The translations under genes were made by a program, and so were the position numbers. The notes under the pieces were generated by a model. The model was given only the letters and a program-made list of their open reading frames with translations. It was not told the origin of the DNA and searched no databases. This document shows, in pieces, positions 1 through 12,500 of a stretch of DNA of 64,000 nt. Within the stretch, counting starts at the first letter, position 1, and each line of letters opens with the position of its first letter. This DNA is from Enchytraeus crypticus (Eukaryota; Annelida; Clitellata; Enchytraeida; Enchytraeidae), in assembly GCA_905160935.1 (NCBI GenBank), contig CAJHZI010000736.1, positions 377,001-441,000 of the forward strand, in the 5' to 3' direction.

Positions 1-184
1 CTTGAATGTGCCGAGGCTCTGCTTTTGTTCGGAGTTGTAACAATTGTTGTACAGTTGTGAAGACGTTGCACTTGATTTAAGCTGTTGAAAAGACTTGATA
101 TCAACTTAAGAAACTTAAAAGTTTCGTTTATTTAGAATTATTATACAATAAATCACTATGCATTATATGTAATAGATCTTTACC

Positions 185-400
185 CAGTGTTGTGGTATCC
201 GGAGTGCTGCAGAATAGGCTAATCGTAGAATGCACGAATGGTAAAAGGCGGCCAAGCACTAAGATCCAAACCAACGTCGGAAAGGGCATTCGATTTGCGA
301 GCGATTAAACTTCAGAAAGTGCTACACATTTTTTAATCGAATAGAATAACGGTCTACTCGTATCCCGTCCCTCTCTAAATCGGAATTCAAGGGGAGATGA
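185..400 (+). mobile_element. R3 repeat family, plus-strand copy
   Basis: AAGCACTAAGATCCAAACCA, CGTCGGAAAGG and GGAATTCAAGGGGAGATGATG match the minus strand of 62950-63215. No coding frame is seen. Confidence 0.6.
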
Positions 401-441
401 TGTTAATAGTAGATTTTTCTTACGTGAGAGGGTGTAACAAG

Positions 442-445
<4 letters not shown>

Positions 446-475
<30 letters not shown>

Positions 476-580
476 GCACTGCCTACTGGCAGGTTCATGA
501 TATATAACGCCTCTCCTCTACTCATCTCTAACATCCGTCTTTTTCTTCATGTCCACATACGATTGGATCTTTAAATTATA
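446..580 (-). mobile_element. LINE-2 family 3' tail with GA repeat
   Basis: On the minus strand a decayed ORF end (VDMKKKTDVRDE) is followed by CATGAACCTGCCAGTAGGCA, GTGCACT and a GAGA repeat. Confidence 0.6.
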
Positions 581-1779
581 TTATTTATAACATTTTTTAT
601 ATAACAATATTATTGGGGATTCTTCTTATAATGAGGTGGGCTCCTATGCCTTCCTCAGCTTTGACTAACATTTACTGGACAGGGGCGTCATTCCCTGAGA
701 AAGATATCCTGTTTACCCATAACAAGGACTAAGATTAAAGTAATTAGCCGCCCTATGGAATCAAGACAAAGAAGCGTTGTTTTGATTGATTCTTCTCTCT
801 ACCGGGGTTGGAGCAGAAAGTTATAGAACCCAATTAATCTGTTGAAATATGCATTGGACAAGGTACATTGCTTTTGCAATAAATGCATTGTGCTAAACAA
901 TGCGCTAGTTGAGGCAAACAGTTTGGTATAAGTTTTTTGTGTAATTAGTACTACTATCACAGTTGTATTTAAAGAAACGCAGGGTAACTGATTGAAGTGC
1001 TTAGACTACGAGCTCAAATGCAGAAACGGTTCTATTTTGTAAGGAAATTTCCAGGTAACATGAAAATTCCAAATAATAATTCATCTGAGTGCAGATCAGC
1101 CGATATCACATAGAAGATTTCAGAAAAACTTAAATACGGCGTATTTTCGCAGTGGAATGAGAACGATAGATGATATGTCTTGCAATTGCAAATTGCTTTT
1201 TTATTATTTATAGTTATTGGTGATTATATTGTTATCAACATAATTCATATACGTTCTTTCAGAATTTAATAAAATAATACTCCAAACGCGTCCTCCCCTA
1301 ACACTTTGTGCACAATAGAGGGCAGTTGTTCATGTTGCTATGCAGGACCTCATGAAATGAGCCAATTCGCTTTTTGTTTTTGTTTATTGGAATACTATTT
1401 TTCTTTCCCTCTCATCTGGACTCAATCCGCAATCTATCGGCTGTACCTGACGGCTCAAGGTCAAGGGAGATACAGAGTTTGTCTAGAATTCCAAATGGCG
1501 CAATGCGTTTATGTGTGGCTATAATACTGAAAGGATTTTCATAAAACTATTGAAAGCTTGCAATATATTCTAAACAATTCTTAGTAGTTGAAACATTTGA
1601 ATCTGAGAAACTTAACAGTACTATAACTGAGTCTGAATCTGAGAAACTTAACGGTACAGAACTATAGTGATAAAGACTTAGCTGATGCCCATAGTATTTT
1701 CTTTTAGAAATATTGACTCCCTAGATTATTCTCTGTGATTTCGCCAGCTAGTTATTTAGGCAGCTTCTTTTACAGGCAG

Positions 1780-1860
1780 ATGGCTGAGTAGTTTGGAAGT
1801 TTGCCTGATTTGTATGAGGAGTCGCTGGTTTGAATCCAAGTAGCTTAAAATCTCTGACAG
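1780..1860 (+). mobile_element. tRNA-derived SINE head (Leu/Ser-like)
   Basis: A box TGGCTGAGTAG and B box GGTTTGAATCC fit the pol III consensus. The cloverleaf is imperfect, so it is a SINE head rather than a tRNA gene. Similar heads lie at 21668 and 49860. Confidence 0.5.
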
Positions 1861-2098
1861 TGTACATCGTGATCCGAAGCGGAAGTCAATCATTGATTGT
1901 TAATTGTTAACTCATTAATTGTTGATCAAATTAAACTATATATTAACTCTAAAATTGTTTTACATTTATCATAAAGTATTCAGCTACTGAAAGCAGCATC
2001 AATGCTATAAAAAATAAAAGAAAAAAGCCTAAAGTATTGCAATAATGTAACACATTAAAAATCTAAAGTAGCTATGTGTCATTTTTCTTTCATTGATC

Positions 2099-2200
2099 AT
2101 GTGCATGATTAAATCAATCAATCTATAAATTTATAAGAATTTAATGTCTGGTTCCTCGCCACAAGGTAATGACATAGACGTGATTTGTACTAGTTTTCAT
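2099..2200 (-). mobile_element. LINE-1 family 3' tail relic
   Basis: On the minus strand it reads GTGGCGAGGAACCAGACATT followed by a decayed ATTGATTGATT tail, like the subfamily at 9778. Confidence 0.55.
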
Positions 2201-2398
2201 TGTCTTAAATATGACTGCACAGTTATGCGCAGGCCAGAACTACTTAGCAGGTGAATGCTTCTTTGGAGTTAACATTTAAATGTTTAGTGAGAATTCTCAT
2301 CACAAAAGCAATGGATCAGTATTGCTTTTGCTGAAAAATTAGCAAGATTTGATATTATCATATCTTTCACCAGATGGGAGCAGTTCACAAGAAGTTAT

Positions 2399-2590
2399 CT
2401 TCTGTCTTTAGTGCACTGTCAAGAGGCAGGTTCATGGTACATATTCGTACTCAAATTCTGCTTTCTCGCTCCATAAGAGCACTCCTTAGATCAACAAGTT
2501 AATCCCTTCACAAAGTCTATGCCTTATCCATACCATATGTAGCCTATAGCTTGGGAAAAGTATGGCTTCTGAGGTGGTTTCCTGCTGCCT
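2399..2590 (-). mobile_element. SINE-2, minus strand
   Basis: It runs from AGTGCACTGTCAAGAGGCAG (tail end) through ATCAACAAGTTAATCCCTTC to the complement of the CCACCTCAGAAGCCATAC core. Confidence 0.7.
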
Positions 2591-3218
2591 TAAGAAGTTA
2601 TACATCAATATAATGTTGTAAAACGAAGCTCTTCTTAAGTGGTTTCACCTTTTTAACCAAAAGGAGTTTCTAAAAATTAATAAATGGCTTGTGCTTTTTA
2701 AACATGCCCCTAAATGCAATATATACAAACACCATCGTAACACTATACTAGCAAACGATTAGTAGCATAGATTGTATAGGACACAACCGATTTAGCAGTC
2801 CCATTTTTTACACGTTTGGAGCTACATGTAGGTTCGTTTAATTTTTGATCAAAGTTCCTAGGCTACGGATCTACTACTATCATTTTATAATAAAATTGAT
2901 TCTCTCAGGTGTCTGGTGAGATAAATCTGATAGTGCGTGGGTTATCAAAACCGCAAAAGTATACTAATTAATTAATTAATTAATTTAGGTAGGTAAATCA
3001 AGGAAGGTTGGTAGTTAGGTGTGTAGGTTGGCAAGAGAAATTAAGTAATATATTAATTACAATAATTCAATTACTTTTATGCATTAATTAATCTTCTGAC
3101 GAACATCTTTAGTATTACGAAAATGTTCCCTTTCGGTAGTTAAATTAGTTCCGAAACCATTTGCTCATTTTTTTTCATTCACTTTTTGTCTTTCGTTGTT
3201 ACGTTTGATTCGCTTGGT

Positions 3219-5680
3219 TTATAAAGTCTCAGAGTAGAAGGGAGGGTAGGGGGAGGGTTCATCATAAGGCACGTATGAATGTGGTTTGTGTTTGCGCTGT
3301 TTATCTGCTCTCTTCATTCTAATTCCAAGCCTTGGACCCTTTCTATCCATCGTTTTTGTATCGCGGGTGTCTTCCTGTCGTTTATCCTTGCTCCGCTGAT
3401 CAGTCTTATATTCCTGTAAATTGATCGAATTCTGATTGCAATCCGGATCTGGAAAAATCTCTTCCGTCATCGAGTCGAACCATCTCATCAGTTCCCGCTC
3501 GTCGTCGATGAAGCTCGTGTAGCCGTCAAAGTTCCTCGTGTCCATCCGGCTCTCCACCTGTGAGGATATATTGCTTATCTCCGGACTTCCTGAATTAGAA
3601 CTCTCGCCGTTGCTCGTCTTAGGAATTTTAACTTGGGAGTAGACGTGTCTGTGTACAGCGTCGTCTTCTAGACGTCGTGATGGTGTTTGTGCTCTTGTGC
3701 TCTTCAGCTGACTCAGGGTCCGCGGCTCCTTGTGCTCGATGTACGTGAAAGTTTCGCCTGTTTCTCCTCTCTCTACTCTCGATTGACGACTGTAAAAACA
3801 TAAGCATGTTAATATATCTACTTCTTTATTCGTCAACAATTGACAGAAAGAAAAGTAACAGAAAACAAATCAAATAGCATAAACATAAAAAGTTATATCA
3901 AAAAAGACATCATAGAAAATAGAATAGTTATTGGTAAATAGTCAATATGGTAAATAATTCATTATGTGCTATTCTTGACGCGATTGTTTTTGAAAGAGTT
4001 AAACCCCAAAACAATTGTTCTTGCTCTTGTTCTTGGTTCGAGAATTACAACAAGACGTAACGGTGTCAATGTTTTTCAAGAATATCCAACAGCATTTCTC
4101 GTGGCGGTGATGGAAGTTGATTGGACATGCAGGACCATTAAATAATATAAATTTATATTTTATATAATTTATAATAATAATAATAATTCTTAATTTTTTA
4201 CTGTGTTGAGCTGGACTGACAATAATATAACTACATGTATTATGAAGCATAGAGAACTTGGTTTAGAGAACTTGGTGCAGTTTTCAGATTAAATCGGATG
4301 GATTAAAGCGTACAATAGGCTACAGTAATTCATTAAGTGCATTCAAGTTAAATATTTAATGTATAAATAATTGATTGCCGGAGATATATTGAGACGAAAC
4401 ATTAGATATTTGTGAATCCTTAAATAACTTCAAAATGCAAATGTGATATCAATATTTGTACTCTGCCCATATTTGAAGATTCATCAAACTCTATATCTTT
4501 TTGCAAATAATAGTCATAAAAACATAAATTCATATCAAGGAAGTTCATGAGATGATGTGGATCTATACAGATTCAGATGTTTGTGCTCAGATTGACAAGC
4601 AGGCTTGTGGCAGGAAAACACAATCAAACGAATAGCAAAATATCCAACAGCATTTGTAGCAAAATAAAATCAAAATATAATAAATACAATAAATATATAT
4701 ATATATATTCACACCATTTTCTGACAATGCAGTAGGCTGTTACGAGGATTAGGATTATGAGAAGTATAAGGACAACTGCGGCTGCAGCTATTGCACCGCC
4801 TGAAACAGAGTAAATCAATCAATAAATGATCGACTTAATGAATGAAAAAAAAAAAAAAAAATGAATGAAGGAATGGATTAAAGAATTAAAGAATAAATGA
4901 ATGCATAAATCCACCAATTAATCAATCAACAAGCTAATAAATTGATCTACCAACCAATAAATAAAATAATGAATCAACCATCCGACAAACTAATCAACCA
5001 ACCAATTAACCAATTAACTAATCATCCAGTTTTCCGACCAAAACAAAATGAGCCAGTCACTTTGCCAATCATTTAACAAACAAATAAATCTACAAATCAA
5101 CCAAACTGACACACACGTCATTAGCTTTAATTAATTTTAAAGTAATTTAACCTCAAAAAGCTGGTAAAACTAAGGTTAACGTCAGTTTCCTCACTCGAAA
5201 GCGATGTCAATGACGGAGGAGCACAGGATTTGAACCCCGCATAAACTGATCCGCGGTAGAGTATCTTACCGACTTCGCCACTGGCTCCAGCCAGTGAATA
5301 TTAAGATTAACGAATAGATGTAATGAGTAAATGGTGCATGAATATATGCATCTAGAACCTGCCATTTAGCAGAATACTATTTAGATGCTGTTGTGCGTGC
5401 AATTTACATGTAAACAAGAAATTGTTAACAGCGTACTTGATTAGTAATCAGAAAATAAAAAATATGCCATTATAATGCACAATTTACAGATGTATTTTGA
5501 TTTTTAATATTTGAAGACTCTGATCCCGTAAATGCTGATAAAATGGCAAAATATAAAAATCAGCTAATTGTTATTACATCAAAATGCGATAGGCCTACTT
5601 ATTGGATTAATTGTAAGAAACTTACCCAGTGCGGCGTTACTTATGTTTGACCGACCCATATTCTCAGAAATTACTACCTG
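3219..5680 (-). CDS. Single-pass membrane protein, C-terminal exons (5' end not found)
   Basis: Three exons chain with matching phases: 5680-5626, 4799-4715 and 3789-3219 (stop). The first ends in phase 1 at a strong GTAAGT donor and encodes a stalk-like stretch (ENMGRSNISNAAL). The second encodes a glycine/alanine start followed by about 20 hydrophobic residues (VLILLIILILVTAYCIV) and then basic residues, a classic membrane anchor with a stop-transfer signal. The last encodes a hydrophilic cytoplasmic tail of about 190 residues, rich in Ser, Asp and Arg, ending FYSETL. This fits a class I PDZ-binding motif (T at -2, L at 0). I infer a type I surface receptor or adhesion molecule. The ectodomain and signal peptide were not found; they should lie between 5.7 and 9.5 kb. 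The acceptor at 5680 is a CAGCAG tandem. The last two exons are fairly sure, the first less so. Confidence 0.6.
4815..5100. repeat. Degenerate AATC/AATG-type tetranucleotide tract
   Basis: Irregular AATGAATGAA, AATCAATCAA and CCAACCAATTAACC units continue for almost 300 bp upstream (in transcript sense) of the membrane-anchor exon. No gene is seen. Confidence 0.7.
5157..5294 (-). mobile_element. SINE-1 (tRNA-derived)
   Basis: Read on the minus strand it starts GGCTGGAGCCAGTGGCGAAG, with A box TGGCGAAGTCGG and B box GGTTCAAATCC, and ends GAGGAAACTGACGTTAACCT. The boxes are pol III promoter elements. Confidence 0.85.
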
Positions 5681-5947
5681 CTGTAACTAAAACATTAAAT
5701 GCTGGCACAGTGGCACTGTTTGATTATTGTCATTTATAGTATTTTCATTACTTAAATCTACATAATAATAATTATTTTAACTGTAAAAGCAGCAGTAGCT
5801 AGTGTTCTTATATCATAAATCAACTGAGTACATCTTTAACTACACACATATACACCTGCAGTATAGGCCTATCCGTAATTAAACAATGATAATCTCCAAG
5901 TTCCCCATTTATATCCTAAATAATAATTCGGTTAAAAGTCTATCTGG

Positions 5948-5984
<37 letters not shown>

Positions 5985-6892
5985 CTCTCCCTCTCTGTCT
6001 GTATATCTCAAAAAGATTTGAAATTGATTAAAACAATCCTTTCTGTCTTTACAAGATTGCAAGATTATTAAACTGGACTTGAATACATGAATGTATACCT
6101 ACAACGCTGAGAGTAAAGATTTCTACATACAGTTTATATGTACGCCTAAGCCCCAATCTAATTTCTAACTCCACATTTATCGATAGGTGAAATTAGATGA
6201 TAAAAATAACTGTCTACTAAGAAACCCTTTAGAATTTGATTTGAAATTGATTCAGGCAATATTGAGCATGCATTTACTTATTACTTGTATACACGACGCA
6301 TAAAATTTAAATTAGAAATTATCTATCGCTAACTCAAATTTAGCTAATTCTGCAAGGCTACATAAAAACGCATGGCGTCTGGCACGTCATTTACGTTACT
6401 TGATGCTATAATAGAAGCAGCTCACGAATAGTTCAAACCCTTCAAATAAAAATTTATAAACAAAGTTCAATACGAAATAGTTCAAATAGGGCCTACTAAA
6501 TAAACTGGCAACTAGTTCAGTAGCTCTGTCGCTGACATGTTATATAGCACGCTGACAGTCTAGTACTAACTAGTAGATTCTGAGATTTTCATGAGTACTT
6601 AAATCCTGAGGTCCTTAGGAATACTTAAAAGCTTCGGATTCAACCGCTGTCGATCATGAAGAAAAGTTTCTGATACGCAATAAATAAATGCAGGTAAATA
6701 AACCAATGATCAATCCGGCTAACCATTTACACATGCAGTACTAAAAATGATAAATATCAATGTTAAAGGTAGTGTTACTATAATACGCTTTAAAATCTAA
6801 AGTAGCTCATGACTGATATATTTAAATTAGGCTCCACTAGCAACAGATTCGAGCAAACACAATCTCGTTAGCAACTGAACCTTTCAGTTGCT

Positions 6893-7205
6893 TTCAATTT
6901 AACTTTTCAGCTACAACTGAACGTTTTAGGAACAACTGAACGTTAAAGTAACAACTGAGTATTTCAGCAACAACTGAACATTTCAGCAACAACTGAACAT
7001 TTGAGTAACAGTTGACAAAATCAACAACAACTGAAAGTGTCAGCAACACATGAACCTTTCAGCTATAACTGAACATTTAAGCAGCAACTGAACGTTTCAG
7101 CAACAACTGAACGTTTCAGATAAAACTGAATGTTTTAGCTGCAACTGAATATTTCAGCAACTACTGAACGTTTCAGCAATAGCTGAGAGTTTCAACAGCA
7201 ACAAG
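6893..7205. repeat. Degenerate 18-21 bp minisatellite
   Basis: About 15 copies of CAACAACTGAACGTTTCAG-like units occur with frequent changes. It has no coding sense in any frame. Confidence 0.85.
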
Positions 7206-7742
7206 ACGTTTAACGCAGCATATTTGTCTACATATTAACTGTAGAATCTCATTATTTGATTAATCATGTAAAATATTAAGAAATATTAAGGCAAGTTGTT
7301 GCGGTAAAACTAGGCTGCAAGTACATATAGCGCATTTCTGGCTAGACGATTCTATATGATGACATGACATATACACTGATTCCTTTACCGACCATTTTGG
7401 CACATTGAGTAACTAACACGAGATTTTGCTGTTGCATATCATTATGTTAATAACAGCTCATAGTTTGGCAGTCAACTGCCATATCATTACGGTAAATAAA
7501 GCAACCTATGAATAGCTCAGTGTCTTGTGTTGATATACAACGTAGTCCTGGCTATTGTAGAGCTACTCTAGCCTTTTATGCCTGCTAACTTTAGTGGAAA
7601 ACAATTCCGAAAGTTTGCACAACTATTTAGACAAGAGCCTTTGCTTATAAAATTAGGTATAAGCTAATATCAACTCCAAACTCTAGAAATTAGAGTGGAG
7701 AATACTATTTAAAGAGTAGTCTAGTAGATTCATATGCAGTAC

Positions 7743-7767
7743 ACGCGATATCACGGTATATGAGCGT

Positions 7768-7818
<51 letters not shown>

Positions 7819-7925
7819 CTATATGTATATATAATTATATATATATATACATATATATTATATATATATAATATATATATATTATATAAATATATATACA
7901 ACGCTCATATACCGTGATACCGCGT
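7743..7925. repeat. Inverted repeat around a TA-rich core
   Basis: Arms of about 30 bp (ATCACGGTATATGAGCGTTG and its complement) enclose about 120 bp of TA repeat. A second TA run follows at 7932-7980. It could be a small MITE that expanded, or a cruciform-forming satellite. Confidence 0.7.
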
Positions 7926-7928
7926 ATA

Positions 7929-7982
<54 letters not shown>

Positions 7983-9575
7983 CACGTATATATATACATA
8001 CATATACATGAACATCGCATGTATAAGTATACATATATACCCGTCAATGGGTACTTGCCGCTATCCCGTGCCCAGTCCCCATATACCATATGCTGAGGAA
8101 GATTAAGGCAGACTATTGGCATTGTTGCTATCGTTTTAAAAATAAACTATTTTGAGTGGATATACTTAAAGTCTATTACTAATTACTTACTGCACTAATT
8201 AATAACTAAATATCTAGATATTAAGATATTAACTAGTATTTACTGCAGCAATTGATAATTATGATCAACATGTAATATATTACCTATTAGGCCTACTGCT
8301 CGCTGTTGGTACAATATAGTAATAAATGCATCGTATTATCAAGTTTTGGCATTGGTTAACCGAAAAGCAACAGATAGCCTGGACTGTATGTTGGCAGTTG
8401 GCTCATATTTGCTATCACTACTAACAGTTAACGAAATCGTACACCACTGACATATCCTGAATCTAATCTCTATAATCTGAGTAGGCATTACTGAAAAACA
8501 AACGGAGACTACATCAAAGTCTATTAGCATTAAAAAATATTTTACAATAGTAAAAACGATTCCCTTTCATATTCACTGCTCGTTTGCATTACACTTCTGT
8601 TTGCCTCCGAGGCTCAGATTTTACAGGCGTGATGGTCTTGTTTATGTGTCGCTGTTTACCTGCCGGATGAGTCATAAAAATGGCACTAAAATGTTATTAG
8701 CGCATGTCAATTTGAAATTCATGTACGAATTTATACAATGACAGCCTATAGGCCTATATACATAAACAACAGGCTACTCAGGATCTTCCACAGGTTCTAG
8801 AAGCAAAGGCGCGCAGCAGAAATATTTGGCTTTCGTACAATATTGCAGTGAATGCTTGTAATTTATGCAAATGACAAGGATTTGCTCAACACGATCTACT
8901 GGCAATCTGCTGTATTTCTTCAATAGTTAGAGTGATCAAGTAGAATCATTGATGTAAATGATTTCTACTCGTATCTAGGCCTACATCATACACGTATGTA
9001 TACCAAGCAGCGAAAATATTAGCTTGAGCAGGATGACCAGATCTAGTCCAAAAATTCACACGTTAGAAAAAATTAACGAAGATTCGACCAATCGAACGTT
9101 GTAAGATTCTGCAAAATGCGCTGATCGCAAAGTATGAGCATTTTATTCGCATATGCTTCTATGTCTTAATTTTTACTTTGATTCTTTTATAAGATCCATC
9201 AAAGCAGCTATAGAGTATGTATTCTCTTGTAATCTTTATAATCTCTTATATTATGTAATCTCATACAATATCTGAGTAACCTATTTCTTCAATCAATAAT
9301 TCAATTGAAGAAACCAGACACGTATATTCAGAGATATAGTGAAATAATTATTAATTAACAAATATGCGCATGACTAAATAATGAATAACCATTGTTTCAA
9401 GTAAAACTATCAAGCGTTTACATTCAAATACTAGACATATTAAAAAATTTAAGAGTCTGTCAAAAGAGTTCCGCCAAACTTCATGAATAACTGAAGCATG
9501 TAAAAGATCAGAAATGTTATCTAGTGCGACAAGGAGATTCTCAACGATTATAACTTGTCCAATTGAACTAATCAG

Positions 9576-12500
9576 TTACGAGATTTCAATCTCTGAGCAT
9601 ATGAGGATATGGTCGGCATTAGCTTGACCTCTAGTCAAAAGTCCGCTTTGAGTTAGAAACGGACCAAGAACTCTTTTGGTCTTCAACCCTTCCCCAGTGT
9701 GCCAGATGTAATCAGCGTGGAGCAGCTCTGAACTCTCCGCAGGTCCCAAGAATCTTGTCCGAGGCTCGGTAGTCTAAAGATCAATCAATCAATCAAATAT
9801 AACGTCCGGTTCCTCGACAAGGCAATGTCAGGGACGTCTCTTGCAGACTCTACGCAAACAGGCGCCAAAGCACCACACGATGACGACCGAGTACACAGAG
9901 ACCACAAGAGAGAGCGAGATTAAAACAGTGCAAGTCTAAGATCCCAGGCAAGCGGGTCAAAATTGAGACCTATGGCGGAAAGAGATGGGTTTTTAGCTTG
10001 CCAAGTAAAGTATCAATACAATTACAAGATCGAAGGTCTTGTGGCAGAGAGTTAAACTTGAAATACAACTTGAAATAAAGTTAAAGATTAAATAAAACGA
10101 TCTCCTTAGCAAGCTTTAAAAACTAAATGAAAAGAAAGTTTGGATTCGTATTCGAATGTAGTTAGAGGTTGTCGCCAGCCACAGCATGCGATCGCTAAAG
10201 TTCGTAGTCTAATGTCACTAATGGTGCTCAACAATGTCGAATGCAGCCTACAGAAAGCTGTAACTTTCAAGACACGTCTATTATTAATTAATTGTGAGAT
10301 CTCGATTGCGATGAGAATCGTTTCACTTACCGTATCACCTAATCAGTTCAACACATATTCAGGGATATAAGGCGATAATTATAATATAAGAAGACGAATC
10401 TAATTATCTGAATTATTCATAACTCTGATTTCAACATATTTGTTTCAAACTCACGAATTTTCCAATTTAAATGTAGGTCTATACCTTTTGCATAATCTGT
10501 AACAGTTATCGACTTAATTGATTCAATTGATTTGATTGACTTAATTGATTCAATTGATTTGATTGACTTAATTGATTCAATTGATTTGATTGAATTATTC
10601 ATTTGATTAGATTGACGTAATTGATTCAATTGATTTGATTGACTTAATTGATTCAATAGATCAGTTCGGTAATTGAAAACATATTTTGTTGCATGTTAAC
10701 ACTGGTTTGTTAATGTTGACATCTGATACATATATTTACATGCAAATGTAATGGGTCTACATTATAACTTCGTTTTAATGCATGCATATCGTTATAATGG
10801 GTGTCAGAGTTAAATTATAAGCGTTAAATTATTCTTTAGCCTAATTAATATCCGTAGGTTGTATAGTAGGTTGTAAAGTAAATAACATTTCTAAAGAAAG
10901 CTTGTATTAGAAATTATATGAGGAACTAGTACATTTCAATGGTATTCTACGCAGTGTTTACGTTTTCTTGTCCACTGTTTACATTTGGTGTCCCCCGATG
11001 TTCTATTTATAGCTATTACCGAAAAGATCTATTGATTTGATTGACTTAATTGATTCAATTGATTTGATTGACTTAATTGTTTCAATTGATTTGGTTGACT
11101 TAACAGATTCAGAAAACCAATATGCTCCATAGACTTACTAACGTGCAATATAGCAGCGAAGGTCATCTGATATCTTTAAGCAAACTTTTGAAGATTCTTC
11201 TCTAAAATAACTTACATAGGACTTTATAAGTCTACTTGCCAACTTACTAGTTAATAAGAGTTTTATGCTATTAGAACGAAATAAATTACGACCGATGGTA
11301 TTATGCCTTGATATTCTCGTCCAATGATCGATAAAGTGATCCAGAAATCTTAAATCTCACAGTTGCAGAATAAATTATTGCGCTCTAATTAATCTTAAAC
11401 AGAAGTCAAATACACTCCTGCTTCATACCTGCAGTATCAGAATCATCAAACGTAACTCAAGTACATTCTAGGATATATTTACCATAAGATCATGATAGGA
11501 GCTGACGAAATGAAGAGCCTCCTGCCGAAAATTATTCCACATCATCGAGTATAGACTACGCTTCTGAAGTAATAGAATGGTCATGAAACATTGAATAAGG
11601 TCGTTGAAAGATTGATTCAGTACCTCTTTCCTTACTTTAAAAATTGGCAAAAGTTGAAACTAAAGCTAACAAAGCGGGTAAAGCTAAGGTTAACATCATT
11701 TTCCTCACTCGAAAGCGATATCAGTGACGGGCGAAACCAGGATTTGAACCACGTACTTACTGATCAGCTGTCGAGTATCTTACCGACTTCGCCACTGACA
11801 CCAGCCAAGTATCCCTATTGTCGCATTTAGCTATAGTTAATTTATTCTCTATTTCAGTGCATAACCTATGTGCAGGTCCATGACATAGGTTATAACTTCT
11901 TCACATTTCTTTCATCTGTCCTTCTCATCATGTTAACATGCTATTAGGTTATCAAATCATTCAGCATGTCTCGGTTAACCTACTTTCCTTCCATTCTCCA
12001 TTCAATTACCTCTTTAAGTAAACAGTCCGTTATCAGAACATGATTCATCCAGTTGTTAGTTCAATTATGAGATTTTCTAATCCTTGTATTACTTACACAT
12101 ATTCTCAACATCATTCAGCCATTTATTATGTTCATCAGTAGTTTTCTTATATTCTGCATATCTCCGATATAGGCGCTTATAAAGCTTTAATCATTTTCGA
12201 TGAGTCTAGGTTCAAGATAACGCGTATAAGTCTACCGTCCTTCCATGACGGAAAATTAGACTGGTGAACATGCCAGATTTTATTATTGGTAAAATATTTA
12301 CTGTATAATTTTAAAGAATGAATTAATTTTCATTAAAGTCACAGGCGCATAATACCTCGTTCTGGCTGACTCTTATCTCGATATTTTTAACAATGTGCTG
12401 ACTCCGGGCTGATAGTTGACCTTGACTCATCAGCTCATAAACAGCTGATGTGGGGTCAGCGCAGAAGTTTCCACAGACCACCACCCTCTTTTTGTCAAAT

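Larger units (their letters stand above)
581..3218. other. Intergenic, no gene recognised
   Basis: Apart from the SINE head at 1780, the LINE tail at 2099 and the SINE-2 at 2399, I see only AT-rich unique sequence and short ATTA/AGGT repeats (2965-3030). A 72-codon frame at 1306-1524 shows no recognisable family. Confidence 0.5.
5700..9575. other. No exon recognised; may hide 5' exons of the membrane-protein gene
   Basis: This stretch holds the minisatellite at 6893, the inverted repeat at 7743 and a CT run at 5950. The ectodomain exons of the gene at 3.2-5.7 kb should lie here unless the two minus-strand genes overlap. I could not find any with confidence. Confidence 0.5.

Noticed and set aside
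1780-1860. tRNA gene
   Set aside because: The A and B boxes are good but acceptor and anticodon stems do not pair; it is a SINE head.
8339-8530. Minus-strand frame after a strong acceptor (GTTTGTTTTTCAG)
   Set aside because: It could be an upstream exon of the membrane-protein gene, but the translation has no recognisable domain and no convincing donor that gives a sensible join.
11643-11830. Frames over the SINE near 11.6-11.8 kb, 20.0 kb and 22.8-23.1 kb
   Set aside because: All follow SINE-1 sequence on one strand or the other; they are not genes.
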